From: Lentisphaerota bacterium
Lineage (GTDB): Bacteria > Verrucomicrobiota > Kiritimatiellia > RFP12 > UBA1067
DNA: 43,248 bases
Direction of reading: 5' to 3'
Assembly (NCBI GenBank): GCA_012838435.1
Contig: DUPH01000206.1
Coordinates: 1 to 43,248 of the forward strand
Shown here: positions 24,871-34,717 of the stretch, piece by piece
Numbering within the stretch: the first letter of the stretch is position 1
How the letters are laid out: each line of letters begins with the position of its first letter
Notes under the pieces: generated by a model
What the model saw: the letters and a program-made list of their open reading frames with translations, nothing else
Database searches by the model: none
Told to the model about the DNA's origin: nothing
Made by a program: the position numbers and the translations under genes

Positions 24871-27159
24871 CTAGTCGGCAACCTCCAAGAAGATGCCCTC
24901 GCCCGGTGCCAGTGTCAGCGTCGTAAGGCCGTTGTTATCGGGCTTGCATACCACACGCTGGCCGCGCGGCCAAGCAACAACGCGCGAACCGCGCAGCCGC
25001 AGTTTAACATGCGCCGTCTGAAGTGCTTCTAATTCACTCATATTCACCACCGTCAACGCGCTGCCCGTTCCCTCCTTGGCAGCGAAGCATCCGATCAACA
25101 ACGGCTGTTCGCACTCGATCCGCTCGATGGCGGGAAAGCGTTCGAGCGGCTGGCTGAACTTTAGATACGGCGTAGCATCCGAGCAGCCGTGGCTCATCGC
25201 GCCTAGATTCTTGTAACGCACAAAGGCATCGGAGATGAGCGCGATCTCTTTGAAAACCGTTCCGGCGTCGTACCAAGCGTTCTGGCGCTTGCCATGCATC
25301 GACACCAGCGAGGGGAACTCCGGCTTGTAACCGGCGTAGGTCCAGCACAGCAGACCTTTGCAACCGAAGGAGAGCATGCAGTAGGACTGCCAACGAAACT
25401 CGGACTCCGTCGGCGTTCGCTTGCTCGGCACCCAGGCGAAGGTCTGAATGCAGCACCAGAAGTCCTTGTCGTGCTCGCGCGCTGAACGCGCGATGACGTT
25501 GATCGATTCGCAATACTCTTTGTAGGTGGTCCGCCGCCCCTGCGACCAGTTGAGCGGGTAAATGTCGGTGCAGATGTAGGGCTCGTCGAACATCTGGCAG
25601 AACGAGTCGCAGTACTTTTTGTAGAGGGCGGGATCGGGATCGTAATACTCGATGGCCGCGGCGTGCGCCCCGAACTTCAGTTGGGCGGCGTTGGCGTACA
25701 TCGGCAACAGGTTGATGTAGGGCAGCTTGCCTTGGGTGTCGCGACGGTAGGCCTTACAGATTTCAGCCCACTTGGCGTATTGATCCGTTCCGGGTTCATC
25801 CGTGATGTAGGTGCCGGCAAAGCTCGGATGGTCGTAATAGTCTGCCGTTGCCACCGCCGCGTTATGGTAGGCGCCGTCACCTAGGATCAGTTCCACACCG
25901 TGCCGGTCGCACTCGCGCAACAGCCATTCGCGACGATCCGCCCCCGCAAACGCGCCATGCGCGATGATCCAGTCGAAACCCGCAGAGCGATAGGTGGCGA
26001 TAAAGTCGTCCGTGATCGCCTCGGCGTGCAGATTAACCCAGGCTCCGATCCGGATGCGATCGCGGGTCAGATACGCGTGAGTGTAAGGGGAGTCGATGGC
26101 CGTGCCCAATGCCTGTTTGACAGCCGTTTGAAGCACGGTGGCCGCTTCGGCGCGGCTGGCTGGCCGCTTCGGCGCGGCCGATTTGACACCGCCCTCGCGC
26201 AGCCGCGCAAGCGCCCGCGTCCAATCGGCTTCGGAGATCGCCGCTCCCGGACGGAACGCACGCGCGTCAGCCGCACCGAGAAGTTCACGGGCGACCACGA
26301 ACCGGATGGCTTGGCGCACCGGCTCTTCAAGGCCCGCGATGTCGTCCAGCGCCACCGCGCCCTCCGCGAGCCGGTAGGTACCGGGCAGACACGCGATAAA
26401 CCGCGTATAACCGCGACGGTTGGTATCGCAAAACGGAATCACCCGTTCGTCGCCGCCGTCTTTCGGCTGAAAGCGGACGACCGTTGTTTCGGACGGTTGC
26501 GCCACCTCGGTCGAGCGCAACAGGTAGTCATTACGATCATAACCGTCGGACAGACAACCACCGGGAACCTGCACCTGCTGCATCGGCGCGAGAAACCGCG
26601 TGGGCTGCGAGTAGTCGGCCGCGTCCACAGCCGCGTCGAGGAAGCGTTGCGCCGCCTCGTGCGAAGGGAAGAAACCGAAGCGCGAGATTTCGCAGGCGGA
26701 ATCCGTAGTGCTGGGATTGGTCGGGTCGAGACGGAAACCAGTGATCGTGCCCTTCCACTCCTTGTGGGCGAAGGTGCGCATGTCAACGATCACCGTGCGC
26801 CACGTGTTGTCGCCGGTCACCGAAAACTGCGAGTAGCTCTTGTCGGACAGCGAGGTCAGCGTATCGGTCGTAAAAAACAGTCCGCCCTGCCGTATCGCAG
26901 TGCGGTATTTGTAGCGCAGGGCAAAGAAGGGGCGTTCTGCGGCCGGGAACGCATCCGCCGCGCCCATCGGCATCGTCACGGTCAGGTCAGTGCCGGTCGG
27001 CACCAGTTTCGTGAGACCGACTTCAGCGCAGAGTTGCCCCTGACCGACTGACATCAGTCGGACATCAGGACCGTTGTTGAAGATCCACACCGGTTCGCGC
27101 GCCAACAGCCCCGTACAGCACAACCACCCCGCCAACACCACACACGCTTTACGTTTCAT
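24871..27159 (-). CDS. Secreted TIM-barrel glycosidase-like protein with an SLH-like insert
   Basis: A 762-residue protein from the ATG at 27159 with AAAGGTG before it. The signal peptide ends near CCTGLLA. The N-terminal 200 residues look like a beta-sandwich. Residues about 275-350 contain two SLH-like stretches (AIRFVVARELLGAADARAF then RPGAAISEADWTRALARL, and a shorter RPASRAEAATVLQTAVKQAL). Residues about 365-660 look like a GH barrel: GFDWIIAHGAF, GTYITDEPGTDQYAKW with a candidate acid Glu, CTDIYPLNW and GLLCWTYAGY. A small beta domain ends the protein. The enzymatic family is not recognised with confidence. Confidence 0.75.
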   Translation of the reverse strand: MKRKACVVLAGWLCCTGLLAREPVWIFNNGPDVRLMSVGQGQLCAEVGLTKLVPTGTDLTVTMPMGAADAFPAAERPFFALRYKYRTAIRQGGLFFTTDTLTSLSDKSYSQFSVTGDNTWRTVIVDMRTFAHKEWKGTITGFRLDPTNPSTTDSACEISRFGFFPSHEAAQRFLDAAVDAADYSQPTRFLAPMQQVQVPGGCLSDGYDRNDYLLRSTEVAQPSETTVVRFQPKDGGDERVIPFCDTNRRGYTRFIACLPGTYRLAEGAVALDDIAGLEEPVRQAIRFVVARELLGAADARAFRPGAAISEADWTRALARLREGGVKSAAPKRPASRAEAATVLQTAVKQALGTAIDSPYTHAYLTRDRIRIGAWVNLHAEAITDDFIATYRSAGFDWIIAHGAFAGADRREWLLRECDRHGVELILGDGAYHNAAVATADYYDHPSFAGTYITDEPGTDQYAKWAEICKAYRRDTQGKLPYINLLPMYANAAQLKFGAHAAAIEYYDPDPALYKKYCDSFCQMFDEPYICTDIYPLNWSQGRRTTYKEYCESINVIARSAREHDKDFWCCIQTFAWVPSKRTPTESEFRWQSYCMLSFGCKGLLCWTYAGYKPEFPSLVSMHGKRQNAWYDAGTVFKEIALISDAFVRYKNLGAMSHGCSDATPYLKFSQPLERFPAIERIECEQPLLIGCFAAKEGTGSALTVVNMSELEALQTAHVKLRLRGSRVVAWPRGQRVVCKPDNNGLTTLTLAPGEGIFLEVAD

Positions 27160-27181
27160 GCCACACACCTTTCCCGCCCGC

Positions 27182-29839
27182 TCACGGAGCAGGCGTCAAA
27201 ACAAGATTATCGACCTCATAGACCGAACCGAGCGTGCCATTGCTGCAGAAGCCAACCCATCCCAGTGTCTTGAATCCCGACGCGCACGGCAAGTCCGTGA
27301 ACACCCGCGCCTGCGTCTCACCCGGCAAACGTACACGCACCTCATACCGACCGTTGCAGGCATCGCCGACCCCGGTTCGTAGTTCGACATGGAACCAAGC
27401 ATGGTACGGAACTTTCAGCAACTCCTTCCCGTGCATACCGCGCATCAGGCCATCCCCGTCGATCGAGATCATCGGGCCGGAAGCGTACCACGGATCGACA
27501 TCACGCAGTTCCAGGCTGGGTTGCGCGCCTTTACCGATACGCAGGTCACAGGAAAAGGCCACCATGCCCTGCCGACGTACAGAGTAAGCATAAAAATGGG
27601 GCTCATAGCCCTCAAGTTCATCGCGCACGCGCAGCGCACGTCGTCCGCCGGCCGCCACTTCGTCGGTCACCTGCACCAGCTCATCACGACCGCCGGATGC
27701 AAGATGCCAGCCGAGGATTCCTTGCCCGACAGCCAGTTTTTCAAAATCTTCGGCAAGCGGCAGTTCGGGCTCAAGCGGTGCCGGAGCGTAGGCCCCGGGC
27801 GGACGCGGCAACGTGTCGGTGGTGTTGGCGCGGACGCGGCGACCTGCCGCCGAAATATCGAACGGCACGAAGCCCAGCTTAAGTGCGGGTGAGTTGTCGG
27901 CCAGACGGAAATCGCGGCGCGCCGCGTCGACAAAAAGCGGATCGGCGACACAGGCACCGGGCTCCCGCGCGAGCCAGCGGCCAGTCGGCGTGTCGGTCGC
28001 CAGCAAGGCATTGGAACTGCTCCCCACGCGCCAATAGAGGTTGCTGGCAAAACGGCAGTGGGCTGGCGGCGCGTGCAGGAACAGGTCGCGTTGCTGCCAG
28101 ACGAAGAGGTTGCGCTCCACGCGCAGCGGATCGCCCTCGGAAGAGGTATCAGCCGTCAGTTGGTTTTTCCCGCCGAACGCGAAGATGTTATTGCGCACGA
28201 TGTTGTTCTTGGAAGCACTGCCGTGGATCAAGCCGCCATCCTCGGCGTCGTAAACCAGATTGTTCTCAACGAGGATATGCGAGCTGCCCGAATCGAAGTA
28301 GACGCCCCAGCCGCCGTAGCGCGACCGTCGGATGTCATACATGACATTGAAGCGCTCGACCGATCCGGGTTGCTCGCCGAGCATGTAAATGCCGCCCATA
28401 TCGGAGAGCACGCCTTGACCGATGCGAAAAATGCGGTTCCATTCGATACGGTTCGCGCAGGCGGGATTGGGACCGAAGCACCACTTCCAACCGGCTGAAA
28501 CGCCGCTGTAGTAGAGGTCGTGGATCGTGTTGTGCGCGACGGTGTTGGAAGCGGCATGGCCGATCCAGACGCCGACGCCAGCGGGATGGACGCGTCCGCC
28601 ATACGCGATCAGCGTTTCGCGAACGGTGCATGCATATGCGTAGTTGCGCGGGTCTTCCTCCCCCTTCCAAGCCACGCCAATCTTCACACCGCCAGCACCG
28701 AGATCGAACAACTCGCAGTTGTCGACGACGCAGTCGCGACAGCCGTTGCCGAAGTCCACCGCATAGGTGCCGGTGTGGCGCACCGTGCAACGCTCGACGC
28801 GGACATGCCGCGCGTTGCGCGCCGTGAACGTGCCGGTGATCGGCGCTTCCGCCTGCGCATAGGAGTATCCTTCGGCTGGCACGTTCCAGCCGTTGTGGGC
28901 CAGCGTCAATCCGCGAAAAACGAGATGCTCGACCGTCGTGCCCGCCTCGACATCACCGGCCAGCGTGATGACCGTCGCATGGCGCGGCGCAACCACACAC
29001 GCCGTGACAGGGTCTTCGCCCGGCAGCGGAATATATGTGAGCACACCGCGCTCACGATCCAGATACCACTGGCCCGGCTGATCGAAAGCCTCGATCACAT
29101 TCTCGACGCGGTACCAGTTACGCGGCGTGATATCGTTCAACGTGGGATGCCAAGTCCGACCGGCGAGAATCACCGTGCGGGGTGCCGATTCGATGGCACG
29201 GATCGGGAAGCGCGAGAGGTTCCAGTTGTGGACGATGCAGACCTCTTTTTCGGCGAGATTGCGCCACGTCGGCAGGATGTCGCCCTCGTGATAGACAAAG
29301 CGGTCAGGACAGACATTCGGCTCGACCGGCGAGGTCGCCGCGACAAAGCGGTATCCCTCGCGCGGCCACATCGGACGGAAGCGGCGCTGGTCGTTGACGT
29401 ACAGTTGGGAAAAGACCCAGCCGCCGCGCGCGGCCGCAGGCAGTTCAACTTGCCAGCGGCCTTCCGGCGTGACACGCCAACCGCTGACAGGCACCCCGGC
29501 GCTGAGCAATGGCTGCTCGCCCTCGGCCGCCTCGTAAACAATCGGTGCGGCAGCAGTACCGGAGTCATCGGGCGTGAATGTCAGCGGCTGCTCCAAGCGA
29601 TAGGTACCGCCGCGCACGCGCACAACGACAGGACGCTGGCGTTCCGGCTCCTGACGCTTCAGATCGCGCACCGCGCGTCGCGCCCGGTCCAGCGTGGCGA
29701 AGGGTTGCGCGACCGTGCCCGCGCCCGCGTCACTCCCGTCCGGCGCAACCACGAAATCGGGTGTACTCGCCGCGCCCCCTTCGAGTGCAGCCCAGAAGCA
29801 AACGCCTACGATTACCAGCCCAACAACTCCCCGCTTCAT
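27182..29839 (-). CDS. GH141-like right-handed beta-helix glycosidase
   Basis: An 885-residue protein from the ATG at 29839 (signal peptide MKRGVVGLVIVGVCFWAALE), with AAGGAG upstream. The entry VAPDGSDAGAGTVAQPFATL, then VRVRGGTYRLEQPLTF and TPDDSGTAAAPIVYEA, is typical of the family that includes the fucosidase BT1002 and a clostridial xylanase (GH141). A long beta-helix region with Asn ladders follows (for example VAHNTIHDLYYSGVSAG). The last 200 residues form a separate sandwich domain (LPLAEDFEKLAVGQGILGWH). Probable action on complex plant or algal polysaccharides. It lies 22 bp before the next glycosidase-like gene. Confidence 0.8.
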   Translation of the reverse strand: MKRGVVGLVIVGVCFWAALEGGAASTPDFVVAPDGSDAGAGTVAQPFATLDRARRAVRDLKRQEPERQRPVVVRVRGGTYRLEQPLTFTPDDSGTAAAPIVYEAAEGEQPLLSAGVPVSGWRVTPEGRWQVELPAAARGGWVFSQLYVNDQRRFRPMWPREGYRFVAATSPVEPNVCPDRFVYHEGDILPTWRNLAEKEVCIVHNWNLSRFPIRAIESAPRTVILAGRTWHPTLNDITPRNWYRVENVIEAFDQPGQWYLDRERGVLTYIPLPGEDPVTACVVAPRHATVITLAGDVEAGTTVEHLVFRGLTLAHNGWNVPAEGYSYAQAEAPITGTFTARNARHVRVERCTVRHTGTYAVDFGNGCRDCVVDNCELFDLGAGGVKIGVAWKGEEDPRNYAYACTVRETLIAYGGRVHPAGVGVWIGHAASNTVAHNTIHDLYYSGVSAGWKWCFGPNPACANRIEWNRIFRIGQGVLSDMGGIYMLGEQPGSVERFNVMYDIRRSRYGGWGVYFDSGSSHILVENNLVYDAEDGGLIHGSASKNNIVRNNIFAFGGKNQLTADTSSEGDPLRVERNLFVWQQRDLFLHAPPAHCRFASNLYWRVGSSSNALLATDTPTGRWLAREPGACVADPLFVDAARRDFRLADNSPALKLGFVPFDISAAGRRVRANTTDTLPRPPGAYAPAPLEPELPLAEDFEKLAVGQGILGWHLASGGRDELVQVTDEVAAGGRRALRVRDELEGYEPHFYAYSVRRQGMVAFSCDLRIGKGAQPSLELRDVDPWYASGPMISIDGDGLMRGMHGKELLKVPYHAWFHVELRTGVGDACNGRYEVRVRLPGETQARVFTDLPCASGFKTLGWVGFCSNGTLGSVYEVDNLVLTPAP

Positions 29840-29913
29840 ATCCTTGGTCTCTCCTTGCCGTTTTACGCTCCGCATGGCATCCGAGCCGTTCCTGCCGTGT
29901 CCTTTATCTTCTC

Positions 29914-31929
29914 TCACGAACGCCTGCGCTCAAGAACCATAGCGGTACGACAAGGTAAATAAATCTTGATGACAGAACACCGCTCGTTACCGCGCATTTC
30001 TGTCAACAGCCCGAACGTCTGCCCCGACTGGATGCGTCCCTGCCCGCCGAAGCGCGGCTCGTCGCTGTCCAAGACCAGCCGATAGGAACCGGGCGGCACC
30101 AAAACCGGGTAGTCTGACACCGAAGCCTCGCTGTGGAAATTGAAGAGGAAGATCAGCGGTCCGCGTTCAAAGACCAGAAGCTTGTCAGAGTCTGACACAA
30201 AGAGCCTGCGGGGGACGGTACCCTCAAGCGCCTCGCTCTCGCGAATCAGCCCAATCATCGCTTCGTCAAATTCGCCTAGGCACCAGTAGTACAGGTCAGG
30301 GTTGTCGCGCAATCCCCATTGACGGCGCGCGTAGTGATAGGAAAAACCGTTGCCCTCTCGTGGGAAGTCGATCCATTCGGGATGGCCGAACTCATTGCCC
30401 ATGAAGTTGAGGTAGCCGTGACCGGAGGTCGCCAACGTGGCCAAGCGGGCGAGTTTGTGAAGCGCTACACCGCGTTCGGTCTGGAGGTTGCTGGCCGTGC
30501 GCAACATAGCGTCGTAGATCGCGGCATCGACCAGTTGGAAGAAGAAGGTTTTGCCGCCGACCAGCGCCTGATCGTGGCTCTCCACATAATTGACGGTCTG
30601 CTCATCGGCGCGGCGGTTGGTTAATTCATGCCAGAGATAACCGATACTCCAGTCCTCATCGCGTATATCGCGCACCAGCCGGAACCAGCACTCCGGCACG
30701 CCCATCGCCATGCGGTAATCGAAGCCAGCGCCACCGTCGTCGACCGGTGCCGCAAGGCCGGGCATGCCGCTCACGTCTTCGGCGATGGTGATGGCATCGG
30801 GACGCACCTCATGGATCACGCGGTTGGCGAGTGCACAGTAGACCCAAGCGTCCTCGTCAACAGTCGCATCAAAATACTGGCTGTAGTCCACAAAATCGAC
30901 GCCCAGGCCATGATGCAGATAGAGCATGCTGGTGATACCGTCAAAACGGTAGCCGTCGATATGGAACTCGTCCAACCAGTAGCGGCAATTGGAAAGCAGG
31001 AAATGGAGCACGTCGGTTTTGCCGTAATCGAAACAGCGAGAGTCCCAAGCGTCATGCCAACCCCGCATACCGTCGTGGAAATATTGATACAGCGTGCCAT
31101 CAAACCGCGACAGGCCATCCCGTTCGTTCTTGACGGCGTGCGAATGAACAATGTCCATGATCACCGCGATACCGGCTTCGTGCGCCGCATCGACCAGCGC
31201 CTTGAACGACTCTGGCGTGCCGAACCGCGAAGAGCAGGCGAAGAAGCTCGAAACATGATAGCCAAACGAGCCGTAGTAGGGATGCTCCATCACCGCCATG
31301 ATCTGGATAGTGTTGTACCCGGCACGCACGATGCGCGGCAAAACATTTTCGCGGAATTCGTCGAAAGTACCGACACCCAACTTGTCTTGGGCCATGCCGA
31401 TATGCGTCTCGTAGATCAGCGGTACGCGCTGAGGCACCGTGAACGACGGCACACGCCAGACATACGGCGGCGGTTCCCAAACCTGCGCGGCAAAGAGCAG
31501 TGTGTCCGGGTCTTGGATGACCCGTCGCGCATAGGCCGGAATGCGTTCGCCGCGTCCACCCTCCCACGCCATTTCCAACCGGTAGCATTGGCCGTGGCAC
31601 AAGGCATCCGCCGGCAGCCGCACCTCCCAGACATCGCGCCCCGGAAGCCGGTTCAGGCGAAATGTATCGCGCACCTGCCACTCTGAAAAATCACCCACGA
31701 GCCAGATGGAGGTCGCGTTGGGCGCCCATTCACGGAAAACCCAGCCATCCTCGGCGCGGTGCAATCCGTAGTACTCGTGGGCACAGGCGAACTCTGCAAG
31801 CGACCCCGGCGCTGACGCAAGTTCGGCGGCCCGTTGCTCGGCCTTATCAGCGCGCCTGCGGATGATCTCGGCGTACGGCGCGAGATAGGGATCGTCCAGC
31901 AGACGCGCACGTGAAGCCGACACAGCCAT
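29914..31929 (-). CDS. glgB: 1,4-alpha-glucan branching enzyme, eukaryote-like (GH13_8)
   Basis: A 671-residue protein, with AAGGAGATCAGGTT before the ATG. It makes alpha-1,6 branches in glycogen. An N-terminal CBM48 region (HEYYGLHRAEDGWVFREWAP) precedes the GH13 barrel. Catalytic motifs are DGYRFDGITSMLYLHHG (Asp about 328), ITIAEDVSGMPG (Glu about 381) and ESHDQALVGG (about 453). The SHDQALVG and NFMGNEFGHPEWIDFPREGN patterns are those of eukaryotic GBE1-type enzymes rather than the E. coli GlgB type. It follows glgA by 35 bp and is probably cotranscribed. Confidence 0.92.
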   Translation of the reverse strand: MAVSASRARLLDDPYLAPYAEIIRRRADKAEQRAAELASAPGSLAEFACAHEYYGLHRAEDGWVFREWAPNATSIWLVGDFSEWQVRDTFRLNRLPGRDVWEVRLPADALCHGQCYRLEMAWEGGRGERIPAYARRVIQDPDTLLFAAQVWEPPPYVWRVPSFTVPQRVPLIYETHIGMAQDKLGVGTFDEFRENVLPRIVRAGYNTIQIMAVMEHPYYGSFGYHVSSFFACSSRFGTPESFKALVDAAHEAGIAVIMDIVHSHAVKNERDGLSRFDGTLYQYFHDGMRGWHDAWDSRCFDYGKTDVLHFLLSNCRYWLDEFHIDGYRFDGITSMLYLHHGLGVDFVDYSQYFDATVDEDAWVYCALANRVIHEVRPDAITIAEDVSGMPGLAAPVDDGGAGFDYRMAMGVPECWFRLVRDIRDEDWSIGYLWHELTNRRADEQTVNYVESHDQALVGGKTFFFQLVDAAIYDAMLRTASNLQTERGVALHKLARLATLATSGHGYLNFMGNEFGHPEWIDFPREGNGFSYHYARRQWGLRDNPDLYYWCLGEFDEAMIGLIRESEALEGTVPRRLFVSDSDKLLVFERGPLIFLFNFHSEASVSDYPVLVPPGSYRLVLDSDEPRFGGQGRIQSGQTFGLLTEMRGNERCSVIKIYLPCRTAMVLERRRS

Positions 31930-31964
31930 AACCTGATCTCCTTAATTCGGGGTAAACGTTGACC

Positions 31965-33557
31965 TCACGCGAACGAACGCACCAACGAACGCTTGAGCAT
32001 CTTCTCGTAGATGTCGATGTAGCTTTTCGCGCAGGTCTCGTGGTTGAACCGAGCGAGTCCTTCACGCATCACCCGCGTGATCTGCGCCTCACGATCTTCC
32101 GCCGGCCTGCTGTAGAACTCCATCGCCCTATTCATCGCCCACTCCAGCCCGTTACTACCGTAGACCTTGAAGACGAAACCGTTACCGGTACCGGCCGCCG
32201 CATCGATGTGCTCAACCGTATCGTGCAACCCGCCAGTGTCATGCACCACCGGTAGCGATCCATAGAGTTGCCCCACCATCTGCGGCAACCCGCACGGCTC
32301 GAAGAGCGACGGCACCAGCGTGAAGTCCGAGGCCGCATAACCAAGTTGTGAGAGCCCCTGATTGAAATCGCATACCGCCAGACGCCCGTAGAGGTCGTGG
32401 AAGCGCAGGATATCGTAAAAGGGCTGTTGGAAAGCACCGTTCGCTACGATGGCGATCTGCACGCGACGCCGCCAGTGACGCGCCAAGAAGCGGTAGAGAA
32501 TGTCGGCCAAAAGCTGCGGTCCCTTTTGAGCGGGATCGAGCCGTGACGGCCAGAAAAAGAGCGGCACATCGGGGTCCTCCTCCAGCCCCACCTTGTGCTG
32601 AAACGCGACTTTGTTGGCGCGCTTGGCCTCGCGGTGCGTCTCGGGCGTATAATTGACTTCGAGGTTGGAATCGGTCTCTGGATTGTCCCCGGTGTCCGGC
32701 GCGTTCAAGATGCCCACCGCACAACCGGCACGGTCCTTGTTGCGAATCTCCTCGCGCAATGCTCCCGGAATAAAGTCGTGCCAGCCATTGACGATCTCCT
32801 TGAGGAAAGTTGGACTGACCGTATTGATAAAGTGCGCGGCGAAAACACCGCTGGCCTGCATGTCAACCGGGTTGGTGTTACGCGATTCCTCGTAGTTGTA
32901 CGGCTCGCGTTTGTAGTAAAGGTTGTTCCAGAACTCGGCCGCGTCAATACCCGAGTCCTCGATCTGCGCCAGCGTCAGGTGGTGCGTGTGGATGTTGTGC
33001 ACCGTGAAGAGGCAAGGAATGCCCATGCGCCGCGCTGCGGCGGGGATCAGCCCTGTCATCCAGTCGTTGCAGTGGATCAGGTCGGGTTGCACCGTCGGGA
33101 TGATGTTGTTGATCACCTCGCGCGAAAAAACCAGCGCCAGCTTGGGGTTTTCGTCCTGGGATTGACTATAGACCGTATCACGGTAGTAAAAGCAACGGTC
33201 CTCAGCCAGATGGATACGGCTATCGGGCAGACGGCTTTTGTAGACGCGCAGTTCATCGCTGATCAACTGGCCGACCTCCACGTGAAACATGCGCCGGTAG
33301 TGCGGCAACGCCACGTGTACATCGGCGCCAAGATCAAACAGCGCCGCCACCAGCGACGCCGAAACGTCCGCCAGACCGCCAGCCTTGGCGTTCAGCTTAC
33401 ACGCCATATTGCCCATGCCGGCCGGCAGATAAGTAATCTCCGGCGTAACGATCAGGATCCGCGGTTTTCGACTGCTCACAACAACATTGTCAGTGCCATC
33501 GACGACACCGTTGCCGTTGCTGTTACCATTGCCATTATTCTTCTTTTGTTTCGACAT
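31965..33557 (-). CDS. glgA: Glycogen synthase (GT5)
   Basis: A 530-residue protein, longer than E. coli GlgA (477). It transfers glucose from ADP- or UDP-glucose to a growing alpha-1,4 chain. After a low-complexity Asn/Gly N-terminus (NGNGNSNGNG) comes RILIVTPEITYLP and KAGGLADVSASLV (about 58-70), the nucleotide-sugar loop KxGGL. The C-terminal half has FEPCGLPQMVGQLYGSLPVV and TGGLHDTVEH, typical of GT5. The first strand-to-loop segment carries an extra PAGMGNMACKLNA stretch compared with the standard form. Paired with glgB. Confidence 0.9.
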   Translation of the reverse strand: MSKQKKNNGNGNSNGNGVVDGTDNVVVSSRKPRILIVTPEITYLPAGMGNMACKLNAKAGGLADVSASLVAALFDLGADVHVALPHYRRMFHVEVGQLISDELRVYKSRLPDSRIHLAEDRCFYYRDTVYSQSQDENPKLALVFSREVINNIIPTVQPDLIHCNDWMTGLIPAAARRMGIPCLFTVHNIHTHHLTLAQIEDSGIDAAEFWNNLYYKREPYNYEESRNTNPVDMQASGVFAAHFINTVSPTFLKEIVNGWHDFIPGALREEIRNKDRAGCAVGILNAPDTGDNPETDSNLEVNYTPETHREAKRANKVAFQHKVGLEEDPDVPLFFWPSRLDPAQKGPQLLADILYRFLARHWRRRVQIAIVANGAFQQPFYDILRFHDLYGRLAVCDFNQGLSQLGYAASDFTLVPSLFEPCGLPQMVGQLYGSLPVVHDTGGLHDTVEHIDAAAGTGNGFVFKVYGSNGLEWAMNRAMEFYSRPAEDREAQITRVMREGLARFNHETCAKSYIDIYEKMLKRSLVRSFA

Positions 33558-33600
33558 GCGTCACACCTTTCTCACACGCCCCAAGGCAAAACCGGCCGTA

Positions 33601-34008
33601 TCACCGTGTCGGCTCTACCACCGCTTTCACCTTATCGGACAACTCGCTGATGCGCTGCCGCTCCTGCTCAAGTTTCGCGTTTTTCTCCTGCAATGCCGGC
33701 AGAGCCATGACCTTTTTTCTCAACTCGATCTGCGTGCGCGACAACTCATCTTGCAACTCCTGACACCGCTTGCGCAACGCCTCAATCTCAGGCGACGTAT
33801 GCGTCGTGTCGTTCACCGCCCGGTTCAACTCGCCTTCCAACCGGTGCGCCGTAATCATCCGTTCGGCGCGTTCTGCCATCCAGTCGTTCAATTGCTTTTT
33901 CTGCACCTCGGTGAGCTTGGAAAGGTCCTGCGCCACCAGCAGGCCGACCGCGCCGATCAGGCACGCCGCCACCATGCATGTCAACTTTACTACTCGCATC
34001 GCGCGCAT
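33601..34008 (-). CDS. Small exported coiled-coil protein
   Basis: A 135-residue protein from the ATG at 34008 with GTAGGAG upstream; an in-frame ATG at 34077 lies upstream of the promoter -10 and is rejected. The N-terminal helix VVKLTCMVAACLIGAVGLLV is a signal peptide or anchor. The rest is almost entirely helical and charged with heptad spacing (IEALRKRCQELQDELSRTQ and EKNAKLEQERQRISELSDKV). No family recognised. It sits between queE and glgA with its own promoter, so it is probably independent of queE. It may be a scaffold or envelope-linked protein. Confidence 0.7.
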   Translation of the reverse strand: MRAMRVVKLTCMVAACLIGAVGLLVAQDLSKLTEVQKKQLNDWMAERAERMITAHRLEGELNRAVNDTTHTSPEIEALRKRCQELQDELSRTQIELRKKVMALPALQEKNAKLEQERQRISELSDKVKAVVEPTR

Positions 34009-34043
34009 AGCTACTCCTACTTCTGTATTCGATGTCTGGACGC

Positions 34044-34072
34044 AGTATATGGGAAAGGGCCGGTTTATGCAA
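34044..34072 (-). promoter_or_regulatory. Candidate promoter of the coiled-coil gene
   Basis: On the minus strand: TTGCAT (34072-34067), a 17-nt spacer and TATACT (34049-34044). The start codon at 34008 leaves a leader of about 29 bases with GTAGGAG. The promoter lies just beyond the queE stop at 34082. Confidence 0.65.
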
Positions 34073-34081
34073 CACATGCCG

Positions 34082-34717
34082 TCAGCGAAATCCCGCCAAT
34101 TTGTGCGTTTGGAGCGAAAGCAGCCACTTTTTCGTGCGCCGCCCCCGATTCAGGCGTCCCAGCAAGCGCACGGTGTCGGCCGTATTAACCTCCCCGGCAC
34201 GGTCACAGGGCGACAGGAAATAGTGCGCCGCCTCGATCCGGTCGCGCATATTCTCGCAAAAAGCCTGGACATCGCCATCCACCACAATGCGCACTTCATC
34301 GGCTTGCCGCACCATCTGCTCGTCGTCGTAAAGTTCAGCGTAGAGCGCCTTAGGCGACACCGCCAGATAGTCGATATGCCGCCGCCACGGCTCAAGCGGC
34401 GCGATCAAACCATTTGTCTCAAGGGCTATCCAATAGCCCAACGACTTGAACCGCTCCAGCAGCCCGCCCAGCCCCGCGTGGATCAACGGTTCGCCGCCGG
34501 TGATGATCAGCGTCTTACAGGCAAACGCCGCCACCCGCTCAACCACCTCATCTTCGCTGAGCGTCTCAAAGCGATCGAAAACGGTATCGCACCACGGGCA
34601 TGCCAAATTGCAACCGCCCAGACGCAGGAAGACAGCCGGCATCCCGGTGTTGTACCCCTCGCCCTGTAGCGACTCAAAGATCTCGACAACCTGTATCCCG
34701 TCCGCATCCTGCGTCAT
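34082..34717 (-). CDS. queE: 7-carboxy-7-deazaguanine synthase (radical SAM)
   Basis: A 211-residue protein from the ATG at 34717, in an ATGA overlap with the queD stop, with GGGAG about 7 bases upstream. It turns 6-carboxytetrahydropterin into 7-carboxy-7-deazaguanine with a [4Fe-4S] cluster and SAM. Motifs are VEIFESLQGEG, the cluster site CNLACPWCD (CX3CX2C), LIITGGEPLIHAG and LETNGLI. It is the last gene of a queF-queC-queD-queE set. Confidence 0.95.
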   Translation of the reverse strand: MTQDADGIQVVEIFESLQGEGYNTGMPAVFLRLGGCNLACPWCDTVFDRFETLSEDEVVERVAAFACKTLIITGGEPLIHAGLGGLLERFKSLGYWIALETNGLIAPLEPWRRHIDYLAVSPKALYAELYDDEQMVRQADEVRIVVDGDVQAFCENMRDRIEAAHYFLSPCDRAGEVNTADTVRLLGRLNRGRRTKKWLLSLQTHKLAGFR

